Below are positions 52,487 to 54,119 of a DNA stretch of 54,119 nucleotides, piece after piece. Numbering within the stretch: position 1 is the stretch's first letter; each line of letters opens with the position of its first letter. The stretch lies in assembly GCA_902588745.1 (NCBI GenBank), contig CACIQI010000010.1:1-54119 (forward strand). Direction: 5' to 3'. Position numbers and translations under genes: made by a program. Under the pieces are notes generated by a model, which searched no databases, was not told the DNA's origin, and saw only the letters and a list, made by a program, of their open reading frames with translations. Source of the stretch: an uncultured Alphaproteobacteria bacterium (GTDB lineage: Bacteria > Pseudomonadota > Alphaproteobacteria > HIMB59 > GCA-002718135).

Positions 52487-53737
52487 TTGACACTAGAAAA
52501 TATTAAACTTGATGTAGATTACGCGAGATCTAAATTTCCAGCTTTTAAAGATGAATTATCAAAAGATTGGATATTTTGTGAGAATGCTGGTGGAAGCTAT
52601 GTACCAGAAAATGTAATTAATAGATTAAACAAATTTATGACTTCTACAAAAGTGCAGCCTTATGCTGAATACGCAATGTCTAAAATTGCTGGTGAACAAA
52701 TGGATAGTGCAATTGAACTTTTTGCAAACATGATAAATGCACAAAAAAATGAAATACTTATTGGTGGATCAACATCAATAAATCTGTATGTTTTATCAAA
52801 TGCTCTTAAATCTTTAATTAAAAGTGGAGATGAAGTAATAGTAACTAATCAAGATCATGAGGCAAATATAAGTCCTTGGAGAAGATTAGAGGAAGTTGGG
52901 GCTAAAATAGTAGAATGGAAGATAAATAGTATAAATGGTGAGTTAGAAATAGAAACTTTGGAAAAATTACTGAATAAAAAGACAAAAATTTTAGCTCTTA
53001 CTCATTGTTCAAATATAGTTGGATCAATAAACAATTTAAAAAAAATTACAAAAATTGCCCACACTTTTAACACAATAGTTATAGGTGATGGTGTTTCATA
53101 TGCACCTCATGGATTTCCAGATGTTAAAGAATTAGATGTAGATTTTTATACGTTTAGTCTTTACAAAACTTACGGTCCTCATTTAGGTCTTTTGTATGGA
53201 AAAGAAAGTATATTAAAGAATTTACCTAATCAAAACCATGAATTTCTAAAAGGACAATATCCCTATACTTTAAATCCTGGAGGGCCAAATCATGAAGAAC
53301 TAGCATCCATTATAGGAATATTTGAATATATGCTAGAAATCTATGATCATCATTTTCAAAATAAAGAGCTGAATATTTTGGAAAAAATAAAAAATATTAA
53401 TTATTTAATTTCAAAGCATGAAGAATTTATTGCCAATCCAATACTGGAGTTCTTACATGAAAATAAAAATGTAAATCTAATTGGTAAGAATATAATTAAA
53501 GAAAAAAATAGAGCTCCTACAATTGCTTTTACAGTAAAAGATATGCAATCAGAAATCATTGCAAAAAAACTTGTTGAGAAGAATATTGCTACGAGAAATG
53601 ATAATTTTTATGCCTGGAGATGTTTAAAAGCGCTGGGTATTAATACTGATGATGGAGTTATAAGAATTAGTCTAACACATTATAATACAATTCAAGAGGC
53701 AGAAAAAATTATAAATACTTTAGATCAAATAGTTTAA
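52487..53737 (+). CDS. Class V aminotransferase fold, cysteine desulfurase-like protein
   Basis: A 416-residue PLP enzyme. The PLP lysine is in FSLYKTYGPHLGLLYG near residue 225; IGGSTSINLYVLSNAL, VTNQDHEANISPWRRLEE and LTHCSNIVGSINNLKKI are the cofactor-contact blocks. It resembles the desulfurase-like subgroup near SufS (with YAWRCLKALGI at the C terminus) but lacks the usual catalytic-loop cysteine context, so sulfur transfer is doubtful. The start is TTG at 52487, preceded by AAGG. It is four bases upstream of the GNAT gene. Substrate unknown. Confidence 0.82.
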   Translation: MTLENIKLDVDYARSKFPAFKDELSKDWIFCENAGGSYVPENVINRLNKFMTSTKVQPYAEYAMSKIAGEQMDSAIELFANMINAQKNEILIGGSTSINLYVLSNALKSLIKSGDEVIVTNQDHEANISPWRRLEEVGAKIVEWKINSINGELEIETLEKLLNKKTKILALTHCSNIVGSINNLKKITKIAHTFNTIVIGDGVSYAPHGFPDVKELDVDFYTFSLYKTYGPHLGLLYGKESILKNLPNQNHEFLKGQYPYTLNPGGPNHEELASIIGIFEYMLEIYDHHFQNKELNILEKIKNINYLISKHEEFIANPILEFLHENKNVNLIGKNIIKEKNRAPTIAFTVKDMQSEIIAKKLVEKNIATRNDNFYAWRCLKALGINTDDGVIRISLTHYNTIQEAEKIINTLDQIV

Positions 53738-53741
53738 AAAA

Positions 53742-54119
53742 ATGTCTAAAATTGAATTGAGAGTTTATACAACAAAGCAGATAGACAAAAATACTTTGTT
53801 ACAAATATTTAAATTAAAAAATGAACATTGGATGTTTTCTATAAATTCTCAAAGAGATTGGTTTATAAAAAATATTAAAAATGAGGATACTCACATAATC
53901 TTACTTAAAGATAGGCAAGTAGTAGGATACAATTGTTTGAGAAAATATAAAATTAACTCATCTAATTTTTATCTGTTTGATACATTGATAATAAATAAGA
54001 TATATAGAAATAAAGGTTATGCTGATTTGATAATGAAAAAAAATTCCCAAATACTTGTAAAAAAAAGACTTGAAGCAATTTTATACTGCAATCAAAATTT
54101 AGAAAGTTTTTATAAAAAA
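53742..54119 (+). CDS. GNAT-family N-acetyltransferase, truncated by the window edge
   Basis: The 126 codons seen begin MSKIELRVYTTKQIDKN and stay open to the last base. The acetyl-CoA-binding region is YRNKGYADLIMKKN at about residues 93-106, matching the R/Q-x-x-G-x-G/A pattern, preceded by strand IILLKDRQVVGY and followed by EAILYCNQNLESFYKK, the usual last strand and helix. The gene starts four bases after the aminotransferase stop, so they are likely cotranscribed. The acceptor substrate is unknown, and only a few residues may be missing. Confidence 0.75.
   Translation, partial: MSKIELRVYTTKQIDKNTLLQIFKLKNEHWMFSINSQRDWFIKNIKNEDTHIILLKDRQVVGYNCLRKYKINSSNFYLFDTLIINKIYRNKGYADLIMKKNSQILVKKRLEAILYCNQNLESFYKK

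Noticed and set aside
1-54119. tRNAs, rRNAs, CRISPR arrays, insertion sequences, prophage genes, riboswitches
   Set aside because: None could be recognised on reading the intergenic gaps; nearly all are under 100 bases and AT-rich with no cloverleaf, regular repeats or conserved aptamer core.

Overview
This 54 kb window is very AT-rich, with genes packed end to end, many start/stop overlaps and almost no intergenic DNA. I see no insertion sequences, phage genes, CRISPR arrays, tRNAs or rRNAs. The gene content (class II DAHP synthase, polyamine, carnitine and betaine catabolism, a DmdA-type demethylase, many solute transporters) points to a streamlined, free-living marine alphaproteobacterium of the SAR11/Pelagibacterales type or a similar low-GC lineage. 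That placement is an inference from gene content and composition.

Layout. (1) About 1-13.5 kb is core metabolism: a CinA-type domain interrupted by an in-frame stop at the left edge, map, purB, a bolA/grxD pair, rarD, rpsD, a TrmJ-like methyltransferase, cimA, gltX, nadE, class II DAHP synthase, glmU, an orphan ParA-type ATPase and a Sua5/TsaC protein. (2) 13.5-22 kb is a polyamine island. Agmatine deiminase and N-carbamoylputrescine amidase make putrescine, a PotDABC-type ABC importer brings polyamines in, and a PuuA-like ligase and PuuB-like oxidase start the gamma-glutamyl route. (3) 22-27.3 kb holds a diiron-type HD-domain protein, a carnitine degradation trio (thioesterase, BKACE, carnitine dehydrogenase), a zinc-free reductase and an ScfR/RamB-type regulator. 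(4) 27.3-35.6 kb holds an unlisted 59-residue gene divergent from that regulator, a GMC oxidoreductase/SDR/peptide-type ABC transporter operon, and the divergent Tat-exported binding protein. (5) 35.7-43.6 kb is a plus-strand run of eight genes: a homocysteine methyltransferase-like protein, a GcvT-like protein, an FMN hydroxyacid oxidase, a ThDP enzyme, a transthyretin/HIUase-like protein with an altered C terminus, a DmdA-like demethylase, an OsmC protein and an enoyl-CoA hydratase. The last six are separated by 0-3 bases. (6) 43.6-54 kb holds two aldehyde dehydrogenases, a second GMC oxidoreductase, a MaoC-type hydratase plus MmgE/PrpD pair, a DMT exporter, a gamma-butyrobetaine-dioxygenase-like enzyme, a class V aminotransferase and a truncated GNAT protein.

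Working together (inference). The accessory part looks built to take up and strip small methylated or nitrogen-rich osmolytes. Gamma-butyrobetaine would be hydroxylated to carnitine (49.8 kb), then oxidised and cleaved to betaine (22.5-24.9 kb). Methyl groups would go to homocysteine (35.7 kb) or tetrahydrofolate (36.7 and 41.2 kb). The most novel-looking pieces are the packed six-gene unit at 37.9-43.6 kb with its modified HIUase-like protein, and the small highly-expressed-looking ORF at 27.4 kb that shares inverted operator-like repeats with the ScfR-type regulator.
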